Shown in pieces: positions 8,685 to 17,553 of a DNA stretch of 64,000 bases. Position numbers and translations under genes: made by a program. A model generated the notes under the pieces. The model was given only the letters and a program-made list of their open reading frames with translations. It made no database searches and was not told the origin of the DNA. The stretch spans positions 186,001 through 250,000 of the forward strand of contig NZ_WFLK01000007.1 in NCBI RefSeq assembly GCF_009208565.1. The letters are read 5' to 3'. The first letter of the stretch is position 1; each line of letters opens with the position of its first letter. The stretch is from Janthinobacterium aquaticum (GTDB lineage Bacteria; Pseudomonadota; Gammaproteobacteria; Burkholderiales; Burkholderiaceae_D).

Positions 8685-9412
8685 TCGGCATTGTGGTTCC
8701 GGTACATAACGAAGAGGCTTGCCTGGGCGCCTGCCTGGCGGCGCTACAGGCGGCGGCAACCTGCCCCGATCTGGCGGGCGAAGCCGTATCGATCCTGGTG
8801 GTGCTTGACGCCTGCAGCGACCGCTCGCAGCGCATCGTGCTGCAGCACGCCATGAACGCCGATGTGCGCTGGCGCCTCGATTGCATCGCCATCGACCAGC
8901 GCAATGTGGGTGCGGCGCGCGCCGCCGGCGCCCGGGTGCTGCTGGCGCGCGGCGCACGCTGGCTGGCCTTTACCGACGCCGACACGCTGGTAGCGCCCGA
9001 CTGGCTGTGCAGCCAGCTGGCGCAACAGGCCGAAGTGGTGTGCGGCACCGTCGCCGTCGAAGACTGGTCGCCGCACCGCCAGCATGCACAGGCCCTGCGC
9101 CAGCACTTTGCCAGCACTTATACCGATGCCGACGGCCACCGCCATATCCATGGCGCCAACCTTGGCGTGTGCGCGCGCGCCTACCTGCGCGCCGGCGGCT
9201 TTGCGTCGCTGGCCTGCAGTGAAGATGTGGCGCTGGTCACGGCGCTGCAGGCCAGCGGCGCGCGCATCGCCTGGAGCGCCGCACCGCGCGTTACCACCAG
9301 TGCGCGCCGCGACGCCAGGGCCAGAGGCGGCTTTGGCGATACGCTGCTGCAGGTGGCAGCTGCCATCCCGACCGCAGCCGCAGTCCCGGCGCCAGCGCTG
9401 GCGATAGGCTAG
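8681..9412 (+). CDS. Family 2 glycosyltransferase
   Basis: A 243-residue GT-A fold glycosyltransferase with the N-terminal IGIVVPVHNEEACLGACL and the metal/nucleotide motif FTDADT at residues 97-102. HIHGANLGV and FASLACSEDVAL mark the acceptor region. No membrane helix is visible, so it is probably cytoplasmic or peripheral. It is the fourth gene of the coupled run, and ATGA links it to the methyltransferase. The C-terminus is alanine/proline rich. It converges with the FAD monooxygenase, with only four bases between the stops. Confidence 0.87.
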   Translation: MIGIVVPVHNEEACLGACLAALQAAATCPDLAGEAVSILVVLDACSDRSQRIVLQHAMNADVRWRLDCIAIDQRNVGAARAAGARVLLARGARWLAFTDADTLVAPDWLCSQLAQQAEVVCGTVAVEDWSPHRQHAQALRQHFASTYTDADGHRHIHGANLGVCARAYLRAGGFASLACSEDVALVTALQASGARIAWSAAPRVTTSARRDARARGGFGDTLLQVAAAIPTAAAVPAPALAIG

Positions 9413-9416
9413 CCTT

Positions 9417-10610
9417 TCAGAACATGCCGCTGCGCGGCGCGCCGTCGGCCTCACCAGCCGATGGCGGCAGATCCATAATGCGCTCGCCCAGTGCCATGCC
9501 CCATTGCGTCAGCCGCATGCCCTGGCGCAGCGCCTGGCCCTGCCAGCGCGCCAGTGCGGCATCGATGCCGTCGCCATCGTCCGTGACGGCATGGCGCAGG
9601 CTGCGTGCCAGCGTCAGCGCATTGCTGGCCGCCTTGGCTGCGCCGCCCGCCGTGTGCGGGCGTGGCACAAATGCGGCGTCGCCCAGCAGCAGCACACGGC
9701 CAAACACCATCTTCGGCACCTGCAGGTCGAGAATGGCCTGCATGAACGGCTCTGCCGTCGCCTCGACCAGGCGCGCAAAGCTGGGCGCCAGCAGGCGCTC
9801 GGCGTCGCGCCTGAGTTCCACGATCGCATCGTCGCGCATGCTGCCCGGCGACAGCGAAAACGCATGCCGGACGCCATGGCGGTCCAGCAGCGCGGCGTCG
9901 AGCGCGGCGCCGGCGGCGATCTTGCGGTACCAGACCCAGTTGCGCCGGCGCTGCCCTTGCGTGCGCGATTCGTCCTCGCCCGGCACCAGATACTGCAGCA
10001 ACATATGGTCATCGCCCTGCTGGAAGGCAAAGCTGTCGCTCAGCTTGGCCTCCACCTCGGGCGGCACATCGCGCTCGGCCACCAGACCACGCCACGCAAC
10101 ATAGCCGGCATAGTGCAACTGCACATCGGGCAGCAGCTGGCTGCGCACGGTCGAGCGTGAACCGTCCGCGCCGATCAACAGGTCGCCCTGCTCGACCCGG
10201 CCGCTGGCGAAATGCGCGCTCACCGTCTTGCCGTCCTGCCCGAAGTGCAGCAGCTTTTCGCCAGCATGGATCACGCCATCGGGCAGCGCGCGGTGCATGC
10301 TGCCGTACAGCGTGTTCCATGAGGTCTGCATCTGCGGCATCATGGCCTGGCTGACGATGCGGTCCTGCCGGTCCAGGTAGATGCGCTCGCGCGAACGCAC
10401 GCCCAGCGGCGTGACATGCGGCACCTGCGCCGCATCGAATACGGCTTCGACTTCTGGCTGCAGCACCAGTCCGCCGCCACGGCTGTCGAGCAGGCCGGCC
10501 GAACGCTCGAATACCTTTACGTCCCAGCCGATGGCGCGCAACGACACTGCCGCAAACAGGCCGCCCAGGGAGCCGCCGATAATCAGGGCGCGTGGCCGGG
10601 CGGCGCTCAT
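9417..10610 (-). CDS. FAD-dependent aromatic-ring monooxygenase
   Basis: A 397-residue group A flavin monooxygenase. The N-terminal dinucleotide motif is the variant GGSLGG at residues 12-17. GADGSRST follows at 147-154, and the FAD ribose motif GDAAFVPRPHTAGGAAKA is at about 310. The last motif resembles 2,6-dihydroxypyridine hydroxylase and related ring hydroxylases. The substrate cannot be told. The start ATG 10610 has AGGTGG upstream. A longer frame to 10703 is not needed. It stands alone. Confidence 0.85.
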   Translation of the reverse strand: MSAARPRALIIGGSLGGLFAAVSLRAIGWDVKVFERSAGLLDSRGGGLVLQPEVEAVFDAAQVPHVTPLGVRSRERIYLDRQDRIVSQAMMPQMQTSWNTLYGSMHRALPDGVIHAGEKLLHFGQDGKTVSAHFASGRVEQGDLLIGADGSRSTVRSQLLPDVQLHYAGYVAWRGLVAERDVPPEVEAKLSDSFAFQQGDDHMLLQYLVPGEDESRTQGQRRRNWVWYRKIAAGAALDAALLDRHGVRHAFSLSPGSMRDDAIVELRRDAERLLAPSFARLVEATAEPFMQAILDLQVPKMVFGRVLLLGDAAFVPRPHTAGGAAKAASNALTLARSLRHAVTDDGDGIDAALARWQGQALRQGMRLTQWGMALGERIMDLPPSAGEADGAPRSGMF

Positions 10611-10841
10611 GGCGCCACCTGGTGGCGGGAAACAATAACAGCCTGTGACAAAGTCAATTGCATGGTTTTCTCCTGAAAATGGCCGCCCGGCAGCGGCGCT
10701 CACACAGGAAACAGCATAGCGGCATGGCAGGAAAAGTCACTGCCACATGCGTATAGGACGACTCATCCTCAGGTATAGGATGGTGCCCTTTCAATATTGC
10801 CAACGCATTATCAGTATGGACTTGTCAACTGGTTGAAAGCT

Positions 10842-10865
10842 ATAATTGCGAGTGATTCTCATTTA
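10842..10865. promoter_or_regulatory. Putative Fur box upstream of the TonB receptor
   Basis: The segment reading ATTGCGAGTGATTCTCATTT contains GAGTGATTCTCATT. It resembles the GATAATGATAATCATTATC-type iron boxes found ahead of siderophore receptor genes. It lies about 75 bp before the receptor's preferred start codon, where Fur would block transcription when iron is plentiful. Confidence 0.5.
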
Positions 10866-10935
10866 TATTCTCATTACGATTTGAATGTTCAATCTTGTTT
10901 TACAACAAGAAGTCCATTTGCTTACCAGGAAATCT

Positions 10936-13170
10936 ATGCCCCGCCACCGCGTTCACGTCCACCCTGCCTTTGTCTTCCCTCCTCTGCGACGCGCCATCCA
11001 GGCCAGCCTGCTGTGCGCCAGCGCCGCCGTTATCGCGCCGGTTCATGCCGAGGCGCCACCGGCCGATGCCGCCAGCCAGGCCGACGCCACGCTGCCGGCC
11101 ATTACCATTACCGGCACCGCCGACAAGGGCACGTCCACCGAAAACTCGCGCTCGCTGGCCTCGGGCAAATCGTCGCTGTTCAAGGGTTTTGAATCGAACC
11201 GCGAGATTCCGCAGCCGGTGACCGTGATTACGCGCCAGCTGCTCGATGACCGGGCCTTTTTCGACATGAACGAGGTGCTGCAAAATACGCCGGGCGTAAC
11301 GGTCGATTATGTGGACAGCGAACGCGTGCAGTATTTTTCGCGCGGCTATTCGATCGACGCCATGCAGGTCGACGGCCTGACGATCACCCAAGGTGGCTCA
11401 ATCTTTATTCAACCCGACACCGCCGTGCTCGACCATGTGGAAGTGCTGCGCGGTGCCTCGGGCATGCTGCGCGGCTCGGGCAGCCCGTCGGCCACCGTCA
11501 ATATGGTGAGGAAGCGCCCCACCAAAACCTTCCAGGCCAATCTGGGCTTGACGGTCGGCTCGTGGGATCGGCGCCGCCTGGAGGCCGATGTCTCGGGGCC
11601 GCTCAACGAGGACGGCAGCATTCGTGGGCGTATAGTGGCCGTCAAGGACAAGAAGGAGTTTTTCCAGGATGCCAAGGACGAAAACCGCAAGGTGCTGTAC
11701 GGCGCGCTGGCCATCGACCTCAGCCCACGCACCACCCTGACTGCCAGCTTGCAGCATACCGAGCTGGATGCCACCGGCGCCTGGGGCGGCCTGCCGGGCA
11801 ACTTCGACGGCTCCTCGCTGAACCTGCCGCGCAACACCTATCTGGGCGCCGACTGGAATCGCTGGAACCGTTATAACCAGCAGGCGTACGTGGAGCTGGA
11901 ACACCGCTTTGAAAATGAATGGACGGTCAAACTGAGCAGCGAATACACGCGCATGCGCATGGATGACAACGGCTTCAAGCAAAGCTACTTCACGCGCTCC
12001 TCGACCACCAATCCTTACCTGTTCGGCGTAACCACCTCCCAATACACGGGCGACGCCGGCGACCAGGAAGCAACCGGCTTGACCGCCAATGGCCCGTTCA
12101 CGCTGTTCGGCCGCAAGCACCAGCTGGTATTCGGCGGTGAAAGCCTGCGCACCAAGACGCGCGCCACCGCCGGCGTGTTCAACCTCAATCCGCTGACCAA
12201 TGTCGATATCCGCAACTGGAACCCGTACACCAGCTATATCGACAAGGACGCCAACGCCGTCAACAACCTTACGCCAACCTACACGCGCCAGCAGGGGCTG
12301 TTCGGTACCGCGCGCCTGTCGATTACCGACCCGCTGGCGGTCATCGTCGGCGCGCGCGCCAGCTGGTGGGACTACAAAGCGCCGGCCACGCCGGCCAGCA
12401 ACTACGAGATCAAACATGAGATCACGCCGTTTGCCGGCGTCACCTACGACATCACGCAGCAGATCAACGCTTACCTCAGCTACACCGAAATCTTCACGCC
12501 GCAAAACGTCAAGGACGCCAACAACAAGCTGTTAAAGCCGATCACCGGTGAAGACTATGAAGCCGGCCTGAAAGGTGATTTTTTCGGCGGCAAGCTGACC
12601 GCTTCGGCCGGCCTGTTCCGCATCAACAACCAAGGCCGCGCGGTGGACGACACCACCTCGAACAATCCTTGCGGTCCGTCCAACCCGACCGGCTACTGCC
12701 GCATCGCCGACGGCAAGACGCAAAGCGAAGGCTGGGAACTGGAAGTGGCCGGTGAAATCATGCCCGGCTGGCAGCTGACCGGCGGCTACACCAATACCCG
12801 TACCAAATACCTGGTCGATGCGACCAAGGCCAACGTGGGCCAGCCGCTGCGCAGTATCGATCCGCGCCAGCAGCTGCGGCTGTTCTCCAGCTACCGCGCC
12901 AGCGGCGCGCTGCAAGGCCTGAGCTTTGGCGGCGGCGTGGCGATGCAGGACGACTCGTACGTGCGCTCGGGCGCACTGACGGCCAGGCAGGGCGGCTATT
13001 CGATCTTCAACGCCATGGCTGCCTATGAGCTGCGCAACGGCTATTCGGTGCAGGTCAACGTCAACAACCTGACCGACAAGGTCTACTACAAGAAATACGG
13101 CCCGACCGGCCTGTCGTACTACTACGGCGACCCGCGCAATGTAATGGTGACGCTGCGCGCGAAGTTCTGA
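10936..13170 (+). CDS. TonB-dependent siderophore receptor (FhuE/FpvA type)
   Basis: A 744-residue outer-membrane receptor. The start ATG 10936 has AGGAAA upstream and gives a classical signal peptide ending in APVHA before EAPPAD. The plug domain (residues about 70-190) includes QPVTVITRQLLDD and VLRGASGMLRGSGSPSATVNMVRKRP. The barrel ends YYYGDPRNVMVTLRAKF with the terminal aromatic residue needed for assembly. It would take up a ferric siderophore, probably a hydroxamate, using TonB energy. An earlier in-frame ATG at 10885 would disrupt the signal peptide. The Fur-like box fits iron control. Confidence 0.92.
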   Translation: MPRHRVHVHPAFVFPPLRRAIQASLLCASAAVIAPVHAEAPPADAASQADATLPAITITGTADKGTSTENSRSLASGKSSLFKGFESNREIPQPVTVITRQLLDDRAFFDMNEVLQNTPGVTVDYVDSERVQYFSRGYSIDAMQVDGLTITQGGSIFIQPDTAVLDHVEVLRGASGMLRGSGSPSATVNMVRKRPTKTFQANLGLTVGSWDRRRLEADVSGPLNEDGSIRGRIVAVKDKKEFFQDAKDENRKVLYGALAIDLSPRTTLTASLQHTELDATGAWGGLPGNFDGSSLNLPRNTYLGADWNRWNRYNQQAYVELEHRFENEWTVKLSSEYTRMRMDDNGFKQSYFTRSSTTNPYLFGVTTSQYTGDAGDQEATGLTANGPFTLFGRKHQLVFGGESLRTKTRATAGVFNLNPLTNVDIRNWNPYTSYIDKDANAVNNLTPTYTRQQGLFGTARLSITDPLAVIVGARASWWDYKAPATPASNYEIKHEITPFAGVTYDITQQINAYLSYTEIFTPQNVKDANNKLLKPITGEDYEAGLKGDFFGGKLTASAGLFRINNQGRAVDDTTSNNPCGPSNPTGYCRIADGKTQSEGWELEVAGEIMPGWQLTGGYTNTRTKYLVDATKANVGQPLRSIDPRQQLRLFSSYRASGALQGLSFGGGVAMQDDSYVRSGALTARQGGYSIFNAMAAYELRNGYSVQVNVNNLTDKVYYKKYGPTGLSYYYGDPRNVMVTLRAKF

Positions 13171-13183
13171 CGCAGCGCAATAT

Positions 13184-13243
13184 GTGAAGCCCGCGCCGGG
13201 TGACGGGCACCTACCGCGTCACGAGCATCCCGGCAGGCTTCAC
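13184..13243. repeat. Long-range inverted repeat between receptor and chemotaxis genes
   Basis: GTGAAGCC at 13184-13191 and GGCTTCAC at 13236-13243 are complementary, and the loop between them is 44 bases. The right arm overlaps the stop codon of the leftward chemoreceptor gene. It lies between convergent genes, so it may act as a weak bidirectional terminator, but there is no T-run. Confidence 0.25.
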
Positions 13244-14853
13244 GCGCTCTGGCCGATCAGCGCCAGGGAATTTGCTCCCGCAAGTGCGGGCGGCTGGCCG
13301 GCCGCTTGCGTCAGCTTGAACTGCCGCACCACGTCGCTCAGGCTGACCGCCTGTTCCTGCAGCGATTCGGCGGCCGCGGCGGCCTGCTCGACCAAAGCGG
13401 CATTCTGCTGCGTGACCTGATCCATTTGCGTGATGGCCTGGTTGACCTGCTCGATACCCTGGCTTTGCTCCACGCTGGCCGAAGTAATCTCGCGCATGAT
13501 CTGCGTCACGTGAGCAATACTGCTCACCACTTCATCCATGGTTGCTCCAGCCACAGTGACCTGCTGCGATCCGGTGCTGACTTTATCGACCGAGTCGCTG
13601 ATGAGCGCCTTGATATCGCTTGCCGCCACTGCAGAACGCTGCGCCAGCGTGCGCACTTCGCTCGCCACCACCGCGAAGCCACGCCCCTGTTCGCCAGCGC
13701 GCGCCGCTTCGACTGCCGCGTTCAAGGCCAGGATATTGGTCTGGAAGGCGATGCCGTCAATCACGCTGATAATGTCGACGATCCTCGCCGACGAAGCGTT
13801 GATCGACTCCATGGTTGCAACCACTTTTGCCACCGCATCGCCACCGCGTACGGCGATGCCTGAAGCCGACAGCGCAAGCTCGTTGGCCTGGCGGGCATTG
13901 TCTGCGGTCTGTCTGACGGTGCTCGTCAGCTGCTCCATCGACGCTGCCGTTTCCTCCAGCGAACTGGCCTGCTCTTCGGTACGCGACGACAGGTCCAGGT
14001 TACCCGTTGCAATCTGCGCCGAAGCAGTGGCGATGGCCTCGGTGCTGCCGCGCACCTGGCTGACCAGTTGCCCCAGATTGCCGTTCATGTCGCTCAGCGC
14101 CAGCATCAGCTGCCCGGTTTCACACGCAGACTTTGCCGCAATAGCCTGCGTCAGGTCGCCGCGGGCCACCGCGCGCGCCAGCGTCACCGCCTGCTGCAAC
14201 GGCGCCGAGACGACGCGCGCGATGCCGGCCGCAAGGGCAACGCCGATACCGATATTGAGGGCCAGCAGCACGACGGTGGTGAGGCGGGCGTTGTCATAGG
14301 TGACGGCGGCAGCGTCGCTGGCAGCGGCGCCGCCGTCGATACTGAGCTTGACCAGCTTGTTGACGGTGGTGAAAATGCCGGCCAGCGCCTTGGCCGATGG
14401 CCCGATCAGCAAGGCGCGCGCCTCGGCCTTCTGATGCTGGCGAGACAAGGCCATCACCTTGGCATGCTCCGCCATAAACGTGGCCCAGTCGCGGTCGTAG
14501 TCGGCGGCCAGGGCGCGTTCTTCGGCGCTGGTGGCCAGCTTGCCGAGCGCGGCGCGGTCGGCGTTGGTGAGCGCCGCGATCTCGTCCATGCGCTTTTCGT
14601 AGCTGGCCATATCCTTGTCTTCGGTTCCCAGCAGGTGGGCAAGCTCCCAGCGGCGCATCTCTGCCAGGTCGGTGCGCAGGCTCATGGCCATTTGCACGCT
14701 GGGCATCCAGTCCTTCGCCAGGTCATGGCTGGCCTGGTTGACGCGGCCCAGCGCATGAATGGAACTGATACCCATCGCCAGCGTCAGCAGAAGAACCAGG
14801 CCGAACGCGACGAACAGCTTGGTGGCGATTTTCAGATTATAGAACCAGCGCAT
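13240..14853 (-). CDS. Methyl-accepting chemotaxis protein
   Basis: A 537-residue receptor. One membrane helix (residues about 11-32) is followed by a four-helix-bundle periplasmic domain, a second helix near 190-212, a HAMP linker and a long signalling domain. The hairpin tip is recognisable as [36 protein letters not shown] split over residues about 360-395. There is no C-terminal NWETF-type pentapeptide, so methylation enzymes must be recruited otherwise. The ligand is unknown. It is transcribed alone. Confidence 0.95.
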   Translation of the reverse strand: MRWFYNLKIATKLFVAFGLVLLLTLAMGISSIHALGRVNQASHDLAKDWMPSVQMAMSLRTDLAEMRRWELAHLLGTEDKDMASYEKRMDEIAALTNADRAALGKLATSAEERALAADYDRDWATFMAEHAKVMALSRQHQKAEARALLIGPSAKALAGIFTTVNKLVKLSIDGGAAASDAAAVTYDNARLTTVVLLALNIGIGVALAAGIARVVSAPLQQAVTLARAVARGDLTQAIAAKSACETGQLMLALSDMNGNLGQLVSQVRGSTEAIATASAQIATGNLDLSSRTEEQASSLEETAASMEQLTSTVRQTADNARQANELALSASGIAVRGGDAVAKVVATMESINASSARIVDIISVIDGIAFQTNILALNAAVEAARAGEQGRGFAVVASEVRTLAQRSAVAASDIKALISDSVDKVSTGSQQVTVAGATMDEVVSSIAHVTQIMREITSASVEQSQGIEQVNQAITQMDQVTQQNAALVEQAAAAAESLQEQAVSLSDVVRQFKLTQAAGQPPALAGANSLALIGQSA

Positions 14854-14943
14854 GCCCTGTCCCCTTTAGTTTTTGTTATATATATGCAGGCGACCCGGCG
14901 GGCTGTATCCTGCGCCACCGCGCCGCCTCAGTTGATGCCCCGG

Positions 14944-15963
14944 TCAGAAGGCGTGCCTCAAACCGACCGCTTCGCTGCCTGCGGAACTGGCGCCGCTGCG
15001 TTTGTCACGCGAATAGATCGCATAGACATCGGTGCGCTTGGACAGCCGGTAGCCGTAGCCGAAGGACGAAGTCGTGCGGTGCGTATCGGCCGCGCCCGGC
15101 GTTTCAATGCGCGAGCGGGCGGTCTCGGCCAGCAGCGATCCGGCTGCCGAGACGGGAACGGAAACGCCAAGGTCGCCGGTACGCGTGGAGCGGCCGCGAT
15201 CAATGCTGGTCCGGCTGCCATTGGCATACAGCCTGAACAGGCCGAAATCGTAGCTGGCGCCGCCCAGCAGGGCATTTTGCTCGGCTGCCAGTGGCGTCAG
15301 CACATTGACCCTCAGCCGCTGTGCCGACAGCGAGGCCACGAACGCGCCACTGGTATAGCTGCCGTGCAGGCCAAGATTGGCCACCCCGGGACGGCCGGCC
15401 ACTTCGCCCAGTCCGTACTGCGCCGTACCGCGAAAGCCGTTGACGGTTGGCGTCGTGTACTGGACGACGTTGTTCCAGACCGTGTCGCCCAGCACATTGC
15501 TGCCATAGCTGGCGACAAAGGTCTGCAGCACCAGCGGTGAAAACACGACCGAAGAACCGAAGGGGCTCAGTTGGGTCATCGCGAGATAGGCCGGATTGGT
15601 CTGGCGGCCCAGCGTCAGGCGGCCCCAGCTTCCTTCCAGGCCCACCCACGCATTGCGGGAGAACAGCGGATCGGCCGCACTGCGGCCCTGTTCGCCCGTA
15701 TCGGGACGAAAAAAGCTTTCGAGCGCATAGATCACCTTGAGGTCGCCCCCCAGGTCCTCCTTGCCGCGAAAGCCGATAAACGAGGTGGTCAGGCCACCGC
15801 CATTGATTTGCTGTACAGCCGCCGCGTCGCCGCTGCGCTGCATTTTTCCGGCATACGCGCCAACGAGGCCATACACCTCGACCGATGACTGGGCACGGGC
15901 GTCGATGGCGACAGCGCCGGCAAGGGCTGCAACGGCCATCATGGGAAAACAGATTCTGGACAT
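14944..15963 (-). CDS. Gram-negative porin (Burkholderia/OmpC type)
   Basis: A 339-residue outer-membrane porin. The signal peptide ends AIDARA before QSSVEVYGLVG, the standard first strand. RGKEDLGGDLKVIYALES and NAWVGLEGSWGRLTLGRQ are porin loop-strand segments, and the protein ends in GLRHAF with a terminal phenylalanine. An AAGGAG-type site precedes the ATG. It lies downstream of the hydantoinase and MFS genes on the same strand and may be the outer-membrane entry route for that operon's substrate. Confidence 0.93.
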   Translation of the reverse strand: MSRICFPMMAVAALAGAVAIDARAQSSVEVYGLVGAYAGKMQRSGDAAAVQQINGGGLTTSFIGFRGKEDLGGDLKVIYALESFFRPDTGEQGRSAADPLFSRNAWVGLEGSWGRLTLGRQTNPAYLAMTQLSPFGSSVVFSPLVLQTFVASYGSNVLGDTVWNNVVQYTTPTVNGFRGTAQYGLGEVAGRPGVANLGLHGSYTSGAFVASLSAQRLRVNVLTPLAAEQNALLGGASYDFGLFRLYANGSRTSIDRGRSTRTGDLGVSVPVSAAGSLLAETARSRIETPGAADTHRTTSSFGYGYRLSKRTDVYAIYSRDKRSGASSAGSEAVGLRHAF

Positions 15964-16000
15964 GATATCTCCTTTATTTTGGTGCGTTATCGCGTTGCGT

Positions 16001-16019
16001 TCCCGGGCCAGGCCCGGGA
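16001..16019. repeat. 19-bp perfect palindrome in the gap between MFS and porin genes
   Basis: TCCCGGGCCAGGCCCGGGA forms a GC-only stem around one central base. No T-run follows on either strand, so it is better read as an mRNA stabilising or processing hairpin between two leftward genes than as a terminator. Confidence 0.4.
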
Positions 16020-16068
16020 GCTTGTTGACGCAAACAATGTGTCTCTGCAGTATCGAAATGGCTGCAGG

Positions 16069-17505
16069 TCAGGGAGATATCTCTTCGAGTGAGCGATTGC
16101 TCGTTTCGATCATGCGCCAGCTTCCGACCAGGCCGACGATGGTAACGCCGGCGAACACCAGGAACACCATGGCAATGCCCTGTTTGTCCAGCACCAGGCC
16201 AACCATTGCCGGTGCCGCCGCCGACGCTGCGCGCAGCCACGACGTCGCCAGACCGGTGCCGATGGCACGCATCCGGGTCGGATAGATTTCCGAGGTGTAC
16301 AGGTAGAGCATGACGGTGGTCGTGCCCATCACCGCATAGGCGCCCGAGGCCAGTATCATCACATTGGTGGCGCTATCGGTACCGACCACAACCAGCGTGA
16401 CGAGCAAGATGCCGGCGACACAGAAACTGCCGATGGCCCAGCGGCGCCGGCCGACGCGGTCAATAACCAGTGCGCAGCAGATGACGGCGCAGGTACTGAG
16501 CACATTGGACATCGAGGCCATGCGCAGCGCTTCCTGCAGCGGCAGGTGATACACCGTTTTATACAGGCTGGGCAGCCAGTTGTTGATGCCGTTGGCAATA
16601 AAATAGGCGCTGGCCCACAGCACCCAGACGATCAGCGTGCGGGGCCGATACAGTGGTGAAAACAGCTCTTTCCAGGAGCTCTTGCGCTGCTTCTGGAGGT
16701 TGCTGGTAATCGTGGCGACACGCTGCTCGATGGCGCTGCTGTCGGCCGGGTCGATATGGCGCCCCGGCGACTTCGCTTCAACGCTGGCGACGATTTTTTC
16801 CGCCTCGTCGTAGCGGCCACGCGCGATCAGCCAGCGTGGCGATTCGGGCAGGCGGCAGACAAACCAAGTGATGACCAGCCCCGGCAAACCGCCAACCAGG
16901 AACATGCACTCCCAGCCGTAACGTGGCACCACAAAAGCGCCGATCTGCGCCGCGCCCAGAAGACCGATCGGAAAGATCATTTCATACAGCATGAAAAAGC
17001 GCCCGCGTCCGTGGGTCTGGGACAGTTCGTTGATATACGTGGCCGCCACCGGCACTTCGCCGCCAACGCCGACGCCCTGGATAAAGCGCGCCAGAAACAG
17101 CATATGCAGGCTGCCCGTGAATGCACAGACGATGCTCATTACCGACATGAGTCCGATGGTAATGCCCGCACTGGGCACGCGGCCTATCCGTTCGGCCAGC
17201 CAGCCGAAGAACAGCGCGCCGACTACCTGCCCGAGATAACCGGCGGCGATCAGCAGTCCCACCTGGCCCGGCGTGATATGCCACAGGCCGATCAGCACCG
17301 GCAGCACAAAGGCCAGCGACAGAGCGTCGAAGGCATCGAAAAAGGTGGCGGTGCCCATGACGATGCGCGCCTTGGTGTGCCAGCGGCACATGTGCACATT
17401 TTCAAGCCGGAACAGCAGGCCGGCGGCGCGGGTACCGGATACGCCCGATGGTGTAGCAGCCAGATCTTTTTGCTGAGATCCGGCCGGGTATGATGCAATG
17501 CTCAT
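16069..17505 (-). CDS. MFS importer for an organic acid or related substrate
   Basis: A 478-residue transporter with about 12 membrane helices. The loop 2-3 motif reads GWLAERIGRVP, and GVGVGGEVPVAATYINEL follows, as in the sugar-porter and aromatic-acid symporter groups. The C-terminal half has YTSEIYPTRMRAIGTG. The start ATG 17505 has GGAGAC upstream. The longer frame runs through the spacer into the CobW gene. As part of the hydantoinase operon it probably imports that pathway's substrate. Confidence 0.87.
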   Translation of the reverse strand: MSIASYPAGSQQKDLAATPSGVSGTRAAGLLFRLENVHMCRWHTKARIVMGTATFFDAFDALSLAFVLPVLIGLWHITPGQVGLLIAAGYLGQVVGALFFGWLAERIGRVPSAGITIGLMSVMSIVCAFTGSLHMLFLARFIQGVGVGGEVPVAATYINELSQTHGRGRFFMLYEMIFPIGLLGAAQIGAFVVPRYGWECMFLVGGLPGLVITWFVCRLPESPRWLIARGRYDEAEKIVASVEAKSPGRHIDPADSSAIEQRVATITSNLQKQRKSSWKELFSPLYRPRTLIVWVLWASAYFIANGINNWLPSLYKTVYHLPLQEALRMASMSNVLSTCAVICCALVIDRVGRRRWAIGSFCVAGILLVTLVVVGTDSATNVMILASGAYAVMGTTTVMLYLYTSEIYPTRMRAIGTGLATSWLRAASAAAPAMVGLVLDKQGIAMVFLVFAGVTIVGLVGSWRMIETSNRSLEEISP

Positions 17506-17529
17506 ATTGTCTCCATTATTGGTGTTGTT

Positions 17530-17553
17530 CCGCCGTCTGCGCGGCGGTTTTTT
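17530..17553 (+). terminator. Hairpin with T-run in the spacer between cobW-like and MFS genes
   Basis: CCGCCG (17530-17535) pairs with CGGCGG (17542-17547), followed on the plus strand by TTTTTTATTTTT. The orientation would stop plus-strand transcripts, yet all genes here are on the minus strand. It could limit antisense transcription or simply fold in the leftward mRNA. Confidence 0.35.

Noticed and set aside
13171..13243. Terminator between the TonB receptor and chemoreceptor genes
   Set aside because: The inverted repeat has a 44-base loop and no T-run, so it is kept only as a low-confidence repeat.
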